A stretch of DNA of 64,000 bases. Origin: Lachnospiraceae bacterium (lineage in GTDB: Bacteria > Bacillota > Clostridia > Lachnospirales > Lachnospiraceae). Made by a program: the position numbers and the translations under genes. Positions 18,666 through 27,984 of this stretch are shown here, piece by piece (within the stretch, counting starts at the first letter, position 1; each line of letters starts with the position of its first letter). The notes below the pieces were generated by a model, which worked only from the letters and a program-made list of their open reading frames with translations, did no database searches and was not told where the DNA came from. Location of the stretch: the NCBI GenBank assembly GCA_017399445.1, contig JAFQCM010000056.1, forward strand, positions 124,001 to 188,000. Reading direction: 5' to 3'.

Positions 18666-20342
18666 ATGAGTAAAGCTAAGAAAATTGCACTGTTCCTAAG
18701 CACCCTTTGCATATTGGGTGGTGTAGGATATGGAATGCAAGCAAATGCAACAGACAGCGGTGAGCAGGTATTTAAAAATGGCATCTATATGGGTGACATT
18801 AATGCGGCAGGAAAAACAGTAGATGAAGTAAAAGCTGAAGTAGAAGCATATGTAGAAGATTTAAAGTCAAAAACCATTACTTTAAGTGTATTTGATAATA
18901 AAGTAGAGGTAACAGGAGGAGAATTTGGTATCTCCTGTACAAATCTGGATGTGCTTACAGAGGCTCTAGAGTATGGTACAAAAGGAAACATTATCCAAAG
19001 ATACAAAGCATTAAAAGACTTGGAAAATCAGCCAATAGAATACAACATTGAATTGGAAGTAGACCAGGAAGCACTGAAAAATATAGTAGTTGAAAAGTGT
19101 GAAACTTTTAATCAGGAAGCAGAAGATGCAACTATAGAGAAAACTTCCAGTGGATTTAATGTAATTGAAGGAAAAGATGGCATTGTTGTAAATGAAGAGG
19201 AAACTATTCAGAAGTTAAAAGAGTTTATCACCAAAGAATGGAAAGGCGATAATGCAGAGTTTGAGGTAAGCGTACAAGTAGAAAAACCTCGTGGGGATGC
19301 AGAACAACTTGCAAAAGTAAAGGATGTACTTGGAAGCTTCTCCACAAGCTATACAAGCTCAGGTTCTTCTCGTTCAGCTAATGTTGCCAATGGAACCAAA
19401 TTAATAAATGGAACACTTCTTTACCCTGGAGATAGTTTTTCTACTTACGAGACAATCAGTCCATTTACAGAAGAAAATGGATATTATCTTGCAGGTTCTT
19501 ATATGCAGGGGAAAGTAGTAGAAAGCTTTGGTGGAGGTATCTGTCAAGTAAGTTCCACATTATACAATGCAGTATTAAGAGCAGAACTTCAGGTAGATGA
19601 AAGACATAATCATTCTATGGTTGTAAATTATGTGGATCGTTCTGCAGATGCTGCTATTGCAGGTACATCAAAAGATTTTAAATTTACAAATAATACAGAT
19701 TATCCTATTTATATTGAAGGATATACTGCAGATAAGCATGTATACTTTAATGTTTATGGATGTGAAACAAGAGATACTGTAAATCGTAAGGTAAGTTTTG
19801 AAAGTGTAACATTAAGTACAACACAACCGGGAGCACCAAAAATGGTAGCAGATGGAGGACAGGGAATTGGTTATGTTAAGGTAACACAGTCTTCTCATAC
19901 AGGTTATGTAGCAGAACTTTATAAGATAGTAACAGAAAATGGTGTTGAAGTAAGCCGTGAAAAAGTAAATAAAAGTACTTATCAGATGTCACCACAATAT
20001 GTAACAGTAGGAACCTCTAGTGCGGATCCAAATGCAGTGGCTGCTATTAATAATGCTATTGCTACAGGAGATCTTGCTACAGTAAAATCAGTGGCAGCAA
20101 CTTATTCAGCAGCAGCGGCAAATGCAGCAGCTCAGGCAGCATTACAACAACAGTTATGGCAGCAGCAACAGCAGCAGTTGATACAGCAGCAACAACAGCA
20201 GATGCAGCAGCAACAACAGCAGATGCAGCAGCAACAACAGCAGATGCAGCAGCAACCACAAGAGCAACAACCACAAGAGCAACAGCAGGCACCAGCAACT
20301 GAGGTTTCACCAAATGAGGTGCCAGAAGAGGCTGCACAGTAA
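18666..20342 (+). CDS. VanW-family secreted/anchored protein with polyglutamine tail
   Basis: 558 residues. An N-terminal hydrophobic signal/anchor (about 6-25) precedes peptidoglycan-binding-4-like domains (about 35-215). A VanW domain follows (about 225-350; LLYPGDSFSTYE, VVESFGGGICQVSSTLYNAV, ERHNHS), then a G5-like region (about 395-435) and a tail of almost pure Gln/Met (about 490-545). VanW proteins occur near vancomycin-resistance clusters and widely in Firmicutes envelopes, but their reaction is not established; no other van gene is present here. GAAGGGAAAAATT precedes the ATG. The start of the next gene is 12 bases after the stop. Confidence 0.88.
   Translation: MSKAKKIALFLSTLCILGGVGYGMQANATDSGEQVFKNGIYMGDINAAGKTVDEVKAEVEAYVEDLKSKTITLSVFDNKVEVTGGEFGISCTNLDVLTEALEYGTKGNIIQRYKALKDLENQPIEYNIELEVDQEALKNIVVEKCETFNQEAEDATIEKTSSGFNVIEGKDGIVVNEEETIQKLKEFITKEWKGDNAEFEVSVQVEKPRGDAEQLAKVKDVLGSFSTSYTSSGSSRSANVANGTKLINGTLLYPGDSFSTYETISPFTEENGYYLAGSYMQGKVVESFGGGICQVSSTLYNAVLRAELQVDERHNHSMVVNYVDRSADAAIAGTSKDFKFTNNTDYPIYIEGYTADKHVYFNVYGCETRDTVNRKVSFESVTLSTTQPGAPKMVADGGQGIGYVKVTQSSHTGYVAELYKIVTENGVEVSREKVNKSTYQMSPQYVTVGTSSADPNAVAAINNAIATGDLATVKSVAATYSAAAANAAAQAALQQQLWQQQQQQLIQQQQQQMQQQQQQMQQQQQQMQQQPQEQQPQEQQQAPATEVSPNEVPEEAAQ
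20145..20292 (+). repeat. CAG/CAA repeat tract with 21-bp period in the VanW gene
   Basis: In-frame glutamine codons with three exact copies of a 21-base unit; the ATG codons at 20202, 20223 and 20244 mark the period. Each unit encodes Met plus six Gln. Such tandem units are prone to gain or loss in steps of seven residues without frameshift. Confidence 0.9.
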
Positions 20343-20353
20343 GGGTGATACAG

Positions 20354-21340
20354 ATGAGAACCGGTAAAGTACCAGAAAATGTACTGAAACGTTCTGTTTT
20401 AAAAGAAATTAAAAATAGAAGAAAAGAAGTTATAAAAGGAGCCGAAGCAGGAGCGGATTACGCACTGCTTCGGCTTGAAATGCTTGAAGATATTGTGGTT
20501 ACCACCAATGCCTGTGAAGCAGGAAGTGAGTTATCGGCATCTTTGGCAATTTACAAAGTAGGAAATAATATTGCCTGTGCAGGGGCTGTTCCAGTGGCAG
20601 TGACAATTTCTATAGTTCTGCCTGTTAGTTTTGATGAACTACAGCTTAAGAAGTATATGAGAACTATGGAAGCAGCGGCAGAAAAGATGGGAGTTGAGAT
20701 TGTAGGTGGGGACACGAAAATTTTGGCTGGAGTCAGTGTTCCTGTGATTACAGTAACCGGAATGGGGAAAATAAATCCGTCAGAATCCATAGAAGAAAGA
20801 AAAGTAACTCCTGGACAGGAACTGGTAGTTACTAAATGGATTGGTATGGAAGGAGCTTTGCTGGTGGTAGATTCTAAAGAAGAGGAATTGAAAGAACGTT
20901 ATTCGTTCCAGCTTTTAGATCATGTGAAAGCTATGGAAGACAAAATGATGGTTCTTTCGGAGGCCGCCACCGCCATTAAGTCCGGTGCCAGTGCAATGCA
21001 CGACTTATCAGAAGGCGGAATTTTAGCTGGACTCTGGGAATTCGGGCAGAAACATGGCGTCGGACTGGAAATTGATTTAAAGAAAATACCTGTAAAGCAG
21101 GAAATTATTGAAATCTGTGAGTTTTATGAGTTAAATCCATATGGACTTCGTTCCGGTGGTTCTATGCTGATTGCAGCAGATCATGGTTCTAATTTAGTAC
21201 GAGACCTTAATAAAATAGGTATAGAAGCTTCTGTGATAGGGAGAGTTACTGGAGAAAATGACAGAATCATTAAAAATGGCGACGAAACTCGTTATTTGGA
21301 TTTGCCTCAGGCAGACGAAGTATATAAAATGAAATTTTGA
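20354..21340 (+). CDS. AIR synthase / HypE-like protein
   Basis: 328 residues from ATG 20354 (AAGGGTG at 20341-20347 supports it over the GTG at 20345). The fold is that of the PurM/HypE/SelD/ThiL superfamily: an N-terminal domain with GNNIACAGAVPVAVTISIVLP and IVGGDTKI, and a C-terminal domain with GALLVV, GASAMHDLSEGGILAGLWE and LRSGGSMLIA. The residues HDLSEGG and the Asp-rich loop fit ATP/metal use. Unlike true HypE it lacks the C-terminal Cys tail, so hydrogenase cyanide-ligand maturation is not supported. The substrate is unknown. It is followed 16 bases later by an Lrp-type regulator in what looks like one operon. Confidence 0.75.
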   Translation: MRTGKVPENVLKRSVLKEIKNRRKEVIKGAEAGADYALLRLEMLEDIVVTTNACEAGSELSASLAIYKVGNNIACAGAVPVAVTISIVLPVSFDELQLKKYMRTMEAAAEKMGVEIVGGDTKILAGVSVPVITVTGMGKINPSESIEERKVTPGQELVVTKWIGMEGALLVVDSKEEELKERYSFQLLDHVKAMEDKMMVLSEAATAIKSGASAMHDLSEGGILAGLWEFGQKHGVGLEIDLKKIPVKQEIIEICEFYELNPYGLRSGGSMLIAADHGSNLVRDLNKIGIEASVIGRVTGENDRIIKNGDETRYLDLPQADEVYKMKF

Positions 21341-21356
21341 TTTGGGAGGAAATAAC

Positions 21357-21839
21357 ATGAGAGAGGAAATCTTAACATTTATAGAAAAAAACAGTCGTGT
21401 AGATTTAAAAGAATTGGCTGTAATTCTTGGAGCAGATGAAGTAACTGTTGCAAATGAAATGGCAGATATGGAAAAAGAAAACATTATTTGTGGATATCAC
21501 ACAATGATTGACTGGTCAAAAACTTCAGCAGAAAAAGTAACTGCATTAATCGAAGTTCGTGTCACACCTCAAAGAGGACAGGGATTTGACAAAATTGCAG
21601 AAAGAATTTACAAATATCCGGAAGTACAGTCTGTATACTTAATCTCCGGAGGATATGACTTAATGGTAATCCTGGAGGGAAAGACACTTCGTCAGGTATC
21701 ACAGTTTGTATCTGATAAACTTTCTACACTAGATACAGTTTTAAGTACAGCAACTCACTTCGTTTTGAAAAAATATAAAGACCATGGAACCATTCTTGAC
21801 ACACCGGAAAAAGATGAAAGGATATTGGTGACACCATGA
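21357..21839 (+). CDS. Lrp/AsnC-family transcriptional regulator
   Basis: 160 residues: an N-terminal HTH (about 1-55; VDLKELAVILGADEVTVANEM) and a C-terminal RAM ligand-binding domain (about 65-145; VTALIEVRVTPQ, SVYLISGGYDLMVILEG). These proteins sense amino acids and regulate their metabolism. The start at ATG 21357 is fixed by GGGAGGA at 21344-21350. The stop overlaps the next start by 4 bases (ATGA), so it is translationally coupled to the aminotransferase it probably controls. Confidence 0.93.
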   Translation: MREEILTFIEKNSRVDLKELAVILGADEVTVANEMADMEKENIICGYHTMIDWSKTSAEKVTALIEVRVTPQRGQGFDKIAERIYKYPEVQSVYLISGGYDLMVILEGKTLRQVSQFVSDKLSTLDTVLSTATHFVLKKYKDHGTILDTPEKDERILVTP

Positions 21840-23014
21840 GAAATCCATTGTCAGATAAAGTAGTAGAAATACAACCATCCGGAATCCGGAAATTTTTTGA
21901 TATTGTAAGTGAAATGAAAGATGCTATTTCCTTAGGTGTGGGCGAACCTGATTTTGATACTCCATGGCATATAAGAGATGAAGGAATTTATTCGTTAGAA
22001 AGAGGAAAAACATTTTACACTTCCAATGCAGGACTGATGGAATTAAGAGAAGCAGTAGCAGCATATTTGAAAAGACGTGTGAATGTAAGTTATGATCCAG
22101 TTCATGAAATCATGATTACAGTTGGGGGTAGTGAAGCAATTGACCTTGCTCTTCGTGCTATGATTAACCCTGGAGATGAAGTACTGATTCCACAGCCAAG
22201 TTATGTATCTTATCTTCCTTGTGCTGTACTAGCAGACGCAGTGCCGGTTACGATTAATTTGAAGGCGGAAAATGAATTCCGTCTAACCAAGGAAGAATTG
22301 TTAGAACATATTACACCAAAGACAAAAATCTTAGTTTTACCATTTCCAAATAATCCAACAGGAGCCATTATGGAGCGAAAGGATTTGGAAGAAATTGCAG
22401 AAGTGGTAATAGAATATGATTTATATGTGATTTCTGATGAAATTTATTCAGAACTTACTTATAAGGAAGAACATGTTTCTATTGCATCCCTTCCTGGAAT
22501 GAAAGAAAGAACCATTTTAATTAACGGATTTTCAAAAGCTTATGCTATGACAGGATGGCGTTTAGGATATGCTTGTGGACCAAAACTGATTTTAGAGCAG
22601 ATGTTGAAAATTCATCAATTTGCAATTATGTGTGCACCTACCAATTCCCAGTATGCAGCAGTAGATGCATTGAATCATGGGGATGAAGATGTAAAGAATA
22701 TGCGAGATTCTTATAATCAGAGACGAAGATATCTGATGCACCGTTTCAAAGAAATGGGATTGGAGTGTTTTGAACCGTATGGAGCTTTTTATGTATTTCC
22801 ATGTATTAAGGAATTTGGCATGACTTCGGAAGAGTTTGCTACGAAATTATTAGAGGAAGAAAAGGTAGCTGTAGTGCCTGGAACTGCTTTTGGAGACTGT
22901 GGAGAAGGCTTCCTACGTATTTCTTATGCTTATTCTTTGGAAAACCTGAAAGTTGCGTTAGGACGTATTGAAAATTTTATTACAAAACTACGTAAGGAGA
23001 AAAACAATGGCTAA
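21836..23014 (+). CDS. PLP-dependent class I/II aminotransferase
   Basis: 392 residues, fold type I. Seen: SLGVGEPDFDTPWHI, the GSEAIDLALRA cofactor loop, FPNNPTGA, SDEIYSEL (Asp binding the pyridine N), NGFSKAYAMTGWRLGY (Schiff-base Lys) and a C-terminal Arg in GFLRISYA binding the substrate carboxylate. It transfers amino groups between amino acids and 2-oxo acids; the specificity (aspartate-, alanine- or aromatic-type) cannot be read by eye. It overlaps the Lrp gene by 4 bases and trmL by 8, making a tight operon. Confidence 0.93.
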   Translation: MRNPLSDKVVEIQPSGIRKFFDIVSEMKDAISLGVGEPDFDTPWHIRDEGIYSLERGKTFYTSNAGLMELREAVAAYLKRRVNVSYDPVHEIMITVGGSEAIDLALRAMINPGDEVLIPQPSYVSYLPCAVLADAVPVTINLKAENEFRLTKEELLEHITPKTKILVLPFPNNPTGAIMERKDLEEIAEVVIEYDLYVISDEIYSELTYKEEHVSIASLPGMKERTILINGFSKAYAMTGWRLGYACGPKLILEQMLKIHQFAIMCAPTNSQYAAVDALNHGDEDVKNMRDSYNQRRRYLMHRFKEMGLECFEPYGAFYVFPCIKEFGMTSEEFATKLLEEEKVAVVPGTAFGDCGEGFLRISYAYSLENLKVALGRIENFITKLRKEKNNG

Positions 23015-23504
23015 ATTGAATATTGTTTTATTTCAGCCGGAAATACCTGCAAATACAGGGAATATTGGAAGAACCTGTGTAGCAACTGACACCAGACTTC
23101 ATTTAATTGAGCCTTTGGGATTTCGCTTAAATGAGAAAGAAATCAAACGTGCAGGAATGGATTACTGGAATGATTTAGAGGTAATTCGTTATGTAAATTA
23201 TGAAGAATTTCTGGAAAAGAATCCGGGAGCGAAAATATATTACGCTACTACCAAGGCAAAACATACATATACAGAGGTGTCCTATGAGCCGGATTGTTAT
23301 ATTATGTTTGGAAAGGAAAGTGCGGGTATACCGGAAGAAATTCTGGTAGAAAATCCGGAAACCTGTATCAGAATTCCTATGCTGGATTCCATTCGTTCAT
23401 TGAATTTATCAAATTCAGTGGCAGTGGTATTGTATGAGGCATTAAGACAAAACAATTTTGACCATATGCAGATGGAAGGAGAACTTCACAGATTGCATTG
23501 GTAA
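23007..23504 (+). CDS. trmL: tRNA (cytidine(34)-2'-O)-methyltransferase
   Basis: SPOUT-family enzyme of 165 residues that methylates the wobble ribose of tRNA-Leu. The N-terminus KLNIVLFQPEIPANTGNIGRT and the knotted C-terminal motifs FGKESAGIPEEIL, IRIPM and RSLNLSNSVAVVLYEALR identify it. The start is ATG 23007 with AAGGAGA at 22994-23000. Confidence 0.95.
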   Translation: MAKLNIVLFQPEIPANTGNIGRTCVATDTRLHLIEPLGFRLNEKEIKRAGMDYWNDLEVIRYVNYEEFLEKNPGAKIYYATTKAKHTYTEVSYEPDCYIMFGKESAGIPEEILVENPETCIRIPMLDSIRSLNLSNSVAVVLYEALRQNNFDHMQMEGELHRLHW

Positions 23505-23540
23505 GGAAAATGAATATTTACAAGCGAAAGGCGAATTTAG

Positions 23541-24974
23541 ATGGAAAGTAGGAAAAAATTTGTTCAGCTGTGCGAAGTTGTGGTGGCAGCTGCATTTGTT
23601 GCAGTGTTGCTAGTAAGTATATTAGCAGCAGTTAGTGGAGGAATTGACAATATATGGCAGATGGCAGCAGCCTTGATACTTGGTATCTTGCTTGTTGTAC
23701 TTGTATTAAAATGTAATATTAACTATGAAAGCAAATATGCATTACTCTTTTTAGTAATAGTTTCCATGATTATAAAGGGAGGGACTGTTATTCTAGTCCG
23801 TCCTACTCCTGGAATCGACGATTTAGCTATGTTTGGATTTGCAGAAGAGATACTTTCTAATGGAAGAATAACGATTTCTAGTAGATACATAGCAGGGTTC
23901 CCACATATTATGGGATACGTTTCTTTTGTTACTATATTTTTCAAATTATTTGGACATGTACCTGTTGTTGCAGCTTGTGTAAATGCTTGTTTGAGTATTT
24001 TCTCCATGTTAGTTATCTATAGAATTGGCCACAAGGTTTTTGAGAATAAGAAGGCAGCTTTTTGGGCTTCATTCTTGTGGTGTATATGCCCTTCTCAGAC
24101 ATTGTGGAACTGTTTTGTTTTGTCAGAGGCTTATTATACAACGCTTTTATTAGTATCTATATATGTCATTATGCGGGCACTAAAAGAGAGAGAGGGTTCT
24201 ATTAAAAAAACAGCATGTTATGGTATTTGTATTGGTGTTGTAGTAGCACTGTTTAATATGACAAGACCAGTGGGAATCGTTTTTATTATTGCTTTGGCTT
24301 TGATTATATTTTGTTTGGAAAATTTAAGAATAAATAAGCAGATGATTGTGCTGTTGGTAAGCAGTATTATTTGTTTTTTGCTGATGCAAAATGTAACAAA
24401 TTTATATGTCAGATATATGGTTGGTGAGGAACCAGCGGGTCTTCCATGGTATAATATTGCAGTGGGATGTAATGAAGAAGGTGCCGGGAAGTGGAATGAG
24501 GAAGACTGGAATAGTTTTATAGGATTCCTGAATAGTGAAGAGAGTGCTGGAATTGCACAGGAAAAAATGCAGCCAATTGTAATAGAACATGTGAAAAGTA
24601 TTGATAATTGGGGAACATTTTTGCTAAAAAAAATGCAAATCTTTATAGGAGATGATAGTTCTACACTTACGGCCTATTTAGATAAGGGTGGTGTGGATTA
24701 TGAAGAGTATAAAGCTCTTTTGTCTAATGCATGTAATATTTTCTTCTATATGATAGAACTTATGGCTCTTGGAAGTTTGTTTTGGTTTATAAAAAAGAAA
24801 GAAAATCGGGAAATGTATTTATGCCTGTTAGTTTATATAGGTTCATTTCTTGCATATACGATAGTAGAAGTACAAACCAGATATCATTATCCATTAACTG
24901 CTATTGCAATAGTTTTGGCAGGGTATTTGTTGGGGACACTAGAAAAAGGTGCAAAAAGTATAGAGGAAAAATAA
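23541..24974 (+). CDS. Polytopic GT-C glycosyltransferase (PMT_2/GT39-like)
   Basis: 477 residues with about eleven hydrophobic segments. After the second or third helix an acidic loop RPTPGIDDLAMFGFAEEI occupies the place of the catalytic Asp-containing first outer loop of GT-C enzymes. These enzymes move a sugar from a polyprenyl-phosphate donor to protein, lipid or glycan on the outer face of the membrane. Acceptor and donor are unknown. The next gene, a secreted protein 35 bases downstream, could be co-expressed. AAAGGCG is a modest ribosome site. Confidence 0.78.
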   Translation: MESRKKFVQLCEVVVAAAFVAVLLVSILAAVSGGIDNIWQMAAALILGILLVVLVLKCNINYESKYALLFLVIVSMIIKGGTVILVRPTPGIDDLAMFGFAEEILSNGRITISSRYIAGFPHIMGYVSFVTIFFKLFGHVPVVAACVNACLSIFSMLVIYRIGHKVFENKKAAFWASFLWCICPSQTLWNCFVLSEAYYTTLLLVSIYVIMRALKEREGSIKKTACYGICIGVVVALFNMTRPVGIVFIIALALIIFCLENLRINKQMIVLLVSSIICFLLMQNVTNLYVRYMVGEEPAGLPWYNIAVGCNEEGAGKWNEEDWNSFIGFLNSEESAGIAQEKMQPIVIEHVKSIDNWGTFLLKKMQIFIGDDSSTLTAYLDKGGVDYEEYKALLSNACNIFFYMIELMALGSLFWFIKKKENREMYLCLLVYIGSFLAYTIVEVQTRYHYPLTAIAIVLAGYLLGTLEKGAKSIEEK

Positions 24975-25009
24975 TATATAATCAATAAAATTACAAGGAG
25001 GAAAAAATA

Positions 25010-25726
25010 ATGAAGGGTACATGGAAGAAAATTATAGCAACTATAGTAACATTTGTATTTGTTTTGGAAGCAGCATTTGCACTAGGAGAGCCTGTAAATG
25101 CGGAAGCGGCAACTAAAAATTATATGAAAAAGGTAAATGTAAATTGGGATTTGAAGAAGAATAAATCTGTTACATTTAAAACGAAATATGCTGGCATTGG
25201 TATGAAAAAACAAAAGGCAAAAATCACAAATTATAAGATAAAAAATTCAAAGAAAAAGGGGTATAAAGAGTTAACATTTACACTAAGCTTTTCCCGACAA
25301 TGGAATGTGAAAGCCAGTGAGGTTCACAAAATAGCTAATTCTGATTATTGTCAGAAAACAGGTCAAATTGGTGCTGGATGTTACTACGCAATAGTAGATT
25401 ATAATACAGGAAAAACTTTGGAGAAAGAAAATAAGTACAATGTTACAGTGGAGAAGGAGTTAAAAAGTCAGACACCAAAATATTATTATTGCTATCATCA
25501 GGATGGCTATTATGAATGGGTATGTATATCAAATGGCAGTATGGAGATAAAGGTAACTTATCCAAAAAATTATAAAGGTCTTTGTATTGGAATAGGCGGA
25601 AAAACAACATTAGCTGAAACAAAAAATGATACAAAGTTTTGGAATGGTAAAGTTCCGTTTGGAAAAACAACATATTATAGTAAGAAAGATAAGAGTATCG
25701 CACATTTCATGCGTGTGACAAAATAA
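25010..25726 (+). CDS. Secreted hypothetical protein
   Basis: 238 residues; the family is not recognised. A classic signal peptide (about 1-33: Lys-rich start, hydrophobic core, NAEAA) is followed by a lysine- and tyrosine-rich beta-type protein with four cysteines (DYC, AGCYYA, YYYCYHQ, EWVCIS) that could form disulfides outside the cell. AAGGAGG lies 8 bases before the ATG. It follows the GT-C enzyme and ends at a convergent terminator. Confidence 0.75.
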   Translation: MKGTWKKIIATIVTFVFVLEAAFALGEPVNAEAATKNYMKKVNVNWDLKKNKSVTFKTKYAGIGMKKQKAKITNYKIKNSKKKGYKELTFTLSFSRQWNVKASEVHKIANSDYCQKTGQIGAGCYYAIVDYNTGKTLEKENKYNVTVEKELKSQTPKYYYCYHQDGYYEWVCISNGSMEIKVTYPKNYKGLCIGIGGKTTLAETKNDTKFWNGKVPFGKTTYYSKKDKSIAHFMRVTK

Positions 25727-25789
25727 AGTTTTTGGTATTCAAGGTGATAATTGTAAATAAAATTTTTTAAGCAGGCAGGAAGTGTATAA

Positions 25790-25826
25790 ATAACGGACGC
25801 AAGAGAAAAACTCAAGCGTCCGTTAT
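25790..25826. terminator. Bidirectional terminator between convergent operons
   Basis: A perfect 11-bp inverted repeat, ATAACGGACGC and GCGTCCGTTAT (25816-25826), with a 15-base loop. It sits between the secreted protein (plus) and the kinase gene (minus). T-tracts are weak on both sides. Confidence 0.7.
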
Positions 25827-25841
25827 CCATATATAAAAGCA

Positions 25842-27266
25842 CTAATTTTCATTAATTCCTTTGGATTTTGTCAAAGTAAAAATAAACTCTGTCCCTACCT
25901 CTTCCGTAGAAACCACATTAATATTTTCATTATGAACCTGAATAATTTCCTTTACAATACTAAGCCCCAGCCCGGTTCCTTTCTTATCTTTTCCTCTTGA
26001 AGTATCAATCTTATAAAACCGGTCCCATATCTGGTTAAGACTTTCTTTTGGAATTCCAATTCCCGTATCCTTTACAGAAATCAGTACTTTTTCACTCTTT
26101 TCCGTAGTTTCCACATAAATGCTAGAGTCATTTTGGGAAAACTTAATAGCGTTATCAATTAAATTATACAGTACCTGCTGAATTTTCCCCATATCAGCAA
26201 ACACATACAAAGATTGCCCTGTTAAAATCAATTCAATAGATAAATTCTTTGCCATACAGCTTCCGCCAAAAGAAGCGGCAGTATCCTTAATTACTTTATT
26301 TATATCAAAGTTAGTTTTTTCTAACATTAATTCTTTGGAGTTTAAGTTGTTCAACTGTAACATACCCTGCGTAAGCTTATTTAATCTTGCTGTTTCAGAC
26401 AGAACAATATTCAAGTACTTTTCCTGCATTTCCACCGGAATAGTGCCATCTAAGATAGCTTCCAGATAGCCTTTAATAGAAGTTAAAGGAGAACGGAAAT
26501 CGTGGGAAATATTTGCTATAAATTTCTTCTGATATTCCTCCGAAGCATCTAACTCACTTGCCATATAATTAAGAGAGTGGGCAAGGCGCCCGATTTCATC
26601 GTCTTTATGAATGGAAAGCTGATATTTAAAATTACCATGAGCATATTCGTTGGTTGCAGCAGTAATCTTTTTCAAAGGCAGATATACCATATATGTAAAT
26701 ACTCCAAGAATGATAATAGAAAGAAGAAAAATTACACATAAGGAAATATAGGAAATATTTAATATCTGGTCTCTGGATTCGGTAATTTGTGTCATGGAAG
26801 TATGAATGGCAATATATCCTTTTACAGTAATACCAGAAGTAATGGGATAGATTACACTTAAAACATCCTCTGAAAACATGCCATAAAAGTTCCCTGTACT
26901 ATAAAAAGAATGGGAATTAGAGGCTGGATTAAAGCTTTCTATATGGGTTCGATTTGCCAGGTTCAGTTCTTCCCTTGAGTTTGCAATAATATCTCCCTGG
27001 GGTGAAATAATCCATATCTGGGCGGACATATAGGTGTCTAATGCCTGCAAATGGGAATGAACTGTAGACAAAGCCATTTCATTATTATAGTAACTGCTGG
27101 CATACTGGCTGGAAACTAATGTAGCTTCCTTATATAAATCATCTGCTTTTTGCTCCACCAAGTGGTTTAAAGTAAGATTGGAAGTAAGAAAAACAATGGT
27201 AAGAAAACTTAAAAAACCAAAAATCAGGTAGGCAAAAAGAAATTTTCGGTAAAGTGTATGCTTCAT
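25842..27266 (-). CDS. Sensor histidine kinase (HAMP, HisKA)
   Basis: 474 residues. TM1 (about 9-28), an extracytoplasmic sensor (about 30-165), TM2 (about 170-195), HAMP (about 195-245), HisKA with H-box ISHDFRSPLTS (about 255), and HATPase_c with N-box LYNLIDNAIKFS, G1 VKDTGIGIP and G2 GTGLGLSIV. It autophosphorylates and signals to the response regulator encoded 1 base upstream. The stimulus is unknown. With the regulator and mutS2 it forms a minus-strand cluster. Confidence 0.95.
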   Translation of the reverse strand: MKHTLYRKFLFAYLIFGFLSFLTIVFLTSNLTLNHLVEQKADDLYKEATLVSSQYASSYYNNEMALSTVHSHLQALDTYMSAQIWIISPQGDIIANSREELNLANRTHIESFNPASNSHSFYSTGNFYGMFSEDVLSVIYPITSGITVKGYIAIHTSMTQITESRDQILNISYISLCVIFLLSIIILGVFTYMVYLPLKKITAATNEYAHGNFKYQLSIHKDDEIGRLAHSLNYMASELDASEEYQKKFIANISHDFRSPLTSIKGYLEAILDGTIPVEMQEKYLNIVLSETARLNKLTQGMLQLNNLNSKELMLEKTNFDINKVIKDTAASFGGSCMAKNLSIELILTGQSLYVFADMGKIQQVLYNLIDNAIKFSQNDSSIYVETTEKSEKVLISVKDTGIGIPKESLNQIWDRFYKIDTSRGKDKKGTGLGLSIVKEIIQVHNENINVVSTEEVGTEFIFTLTKSKGINEN

Positions 27267-27267
27267 T

Positions 27268-27969
27268 CTATCTCACCTCAAATTTATAACCAATCCCCCA
27301 TACTGTGGCAAGTCCCCAGTTTGCATGGTCCTTAATTTTTTCACGGAGACGTTTAATGTGAACGTCTACCGTACGGGTATCTCCCACATATTCATAGCCC
27401 CAGATATGGTCTAAAAGCTGTTCTCTGGTAAATACCTGATTTGGGGAAGAAGCAAGGAAATAAAGCAGCTCTAGCTCTTTTGGAGGCATATCCACGGTCT
27501 GTCCCTTGTAAAGTACTGAATAATTGGTCTGGTTAATAACTAATTCCGGATACTCCACAATTTTAGCATTACTGTTAGGTGTGGGCGTATTTTTCACAGG
27601 TTGGTAACGTCTAAGAACTGCTTTCACTCTTGCCACCAGTTCCTTTGAATCAAAAGGCTTAATAATATAGTCATCTGCCCCTAATTCAAGCCCAAGTACC
27701 TTGTCAAAAATTTCACCTTTGGCAGAAAGCATAATAATAGGTACCTGGGATTTTGCACGGATTTCCCTGCAGACTTGATAACCATCAATTCCGGGGAGCA
27801 TCAGGTCTAATAAAATTAAATTAGGTTCAAAGGAGTCAAAGGTAGTTAAAGCTTCTTCTCCATCATTTACAATAGTTGTTTCAAAACATTCTTTGGTCAA
27901 ATAAAGCGAAATTAGTTCCGCAATATTATTATCATCATCTACAATTAAGATTTTTTGTTTTGCTGCCAT
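27268..27969 (-). CDS. OmpR-family response regulator
   Basis: 233 residues: receiver domain (about 5-120; ILIVDDDNN acidic pocket, LLDLMLPG phospho-Asp, and Lys in YIIKPF) and winged-helix Trans_reg_C domain (about 140-230; TREQLLDHIWGYEYVGDTRTV, VWGIGYKF). A GGGAGGGAG-type site precedes the ATG. It pairs with the kinase directly downstream and lies 15 bases after mutS2. Confidence 0.96.
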   Translation of the reverse strand: MAAKQKILIVDDDNNIAELISLYLTKECFETTIVNDGEEALTTFDSFEPNLILLDLMLPGIDGYQVCREIRAKSQVPIIMLSAKGEIFDKVLGLELGADDYIIKPFDSKELVARVKAVLRRYQPVKNTPTPNSNAKIVEYPELVINQTNYSVLYKGQTVDMPPKELELLYFLASSPNQVFTREQLLDHIWGYEYVGDTRTVDVHIKRLREKIKDHANWGLATVWGIGYKFEVR

Positions 27970-27984
27970 AATCTCCCTCCCAGA

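Noticed and set aside
20145-20292. CRISPR-like direct repeats
   Set aside because: The repeats are contiguous, in frame and encode polyglutamine.
18666-20342. Vancomycin-resistance gene cluster
   Set aside because: VanW domains are widespread in Firmicutes; no vanA/B-type ligase, vanX, vanH or vanRS pair is adjacent.
20354-21340. HypE hydrogenase maturation factor
   Set aside because: The fold is of the PurM/HypE group, but the C-terminal Cys needed for carbamoyl/cyanide transfer is missing and no hyp genes are near.
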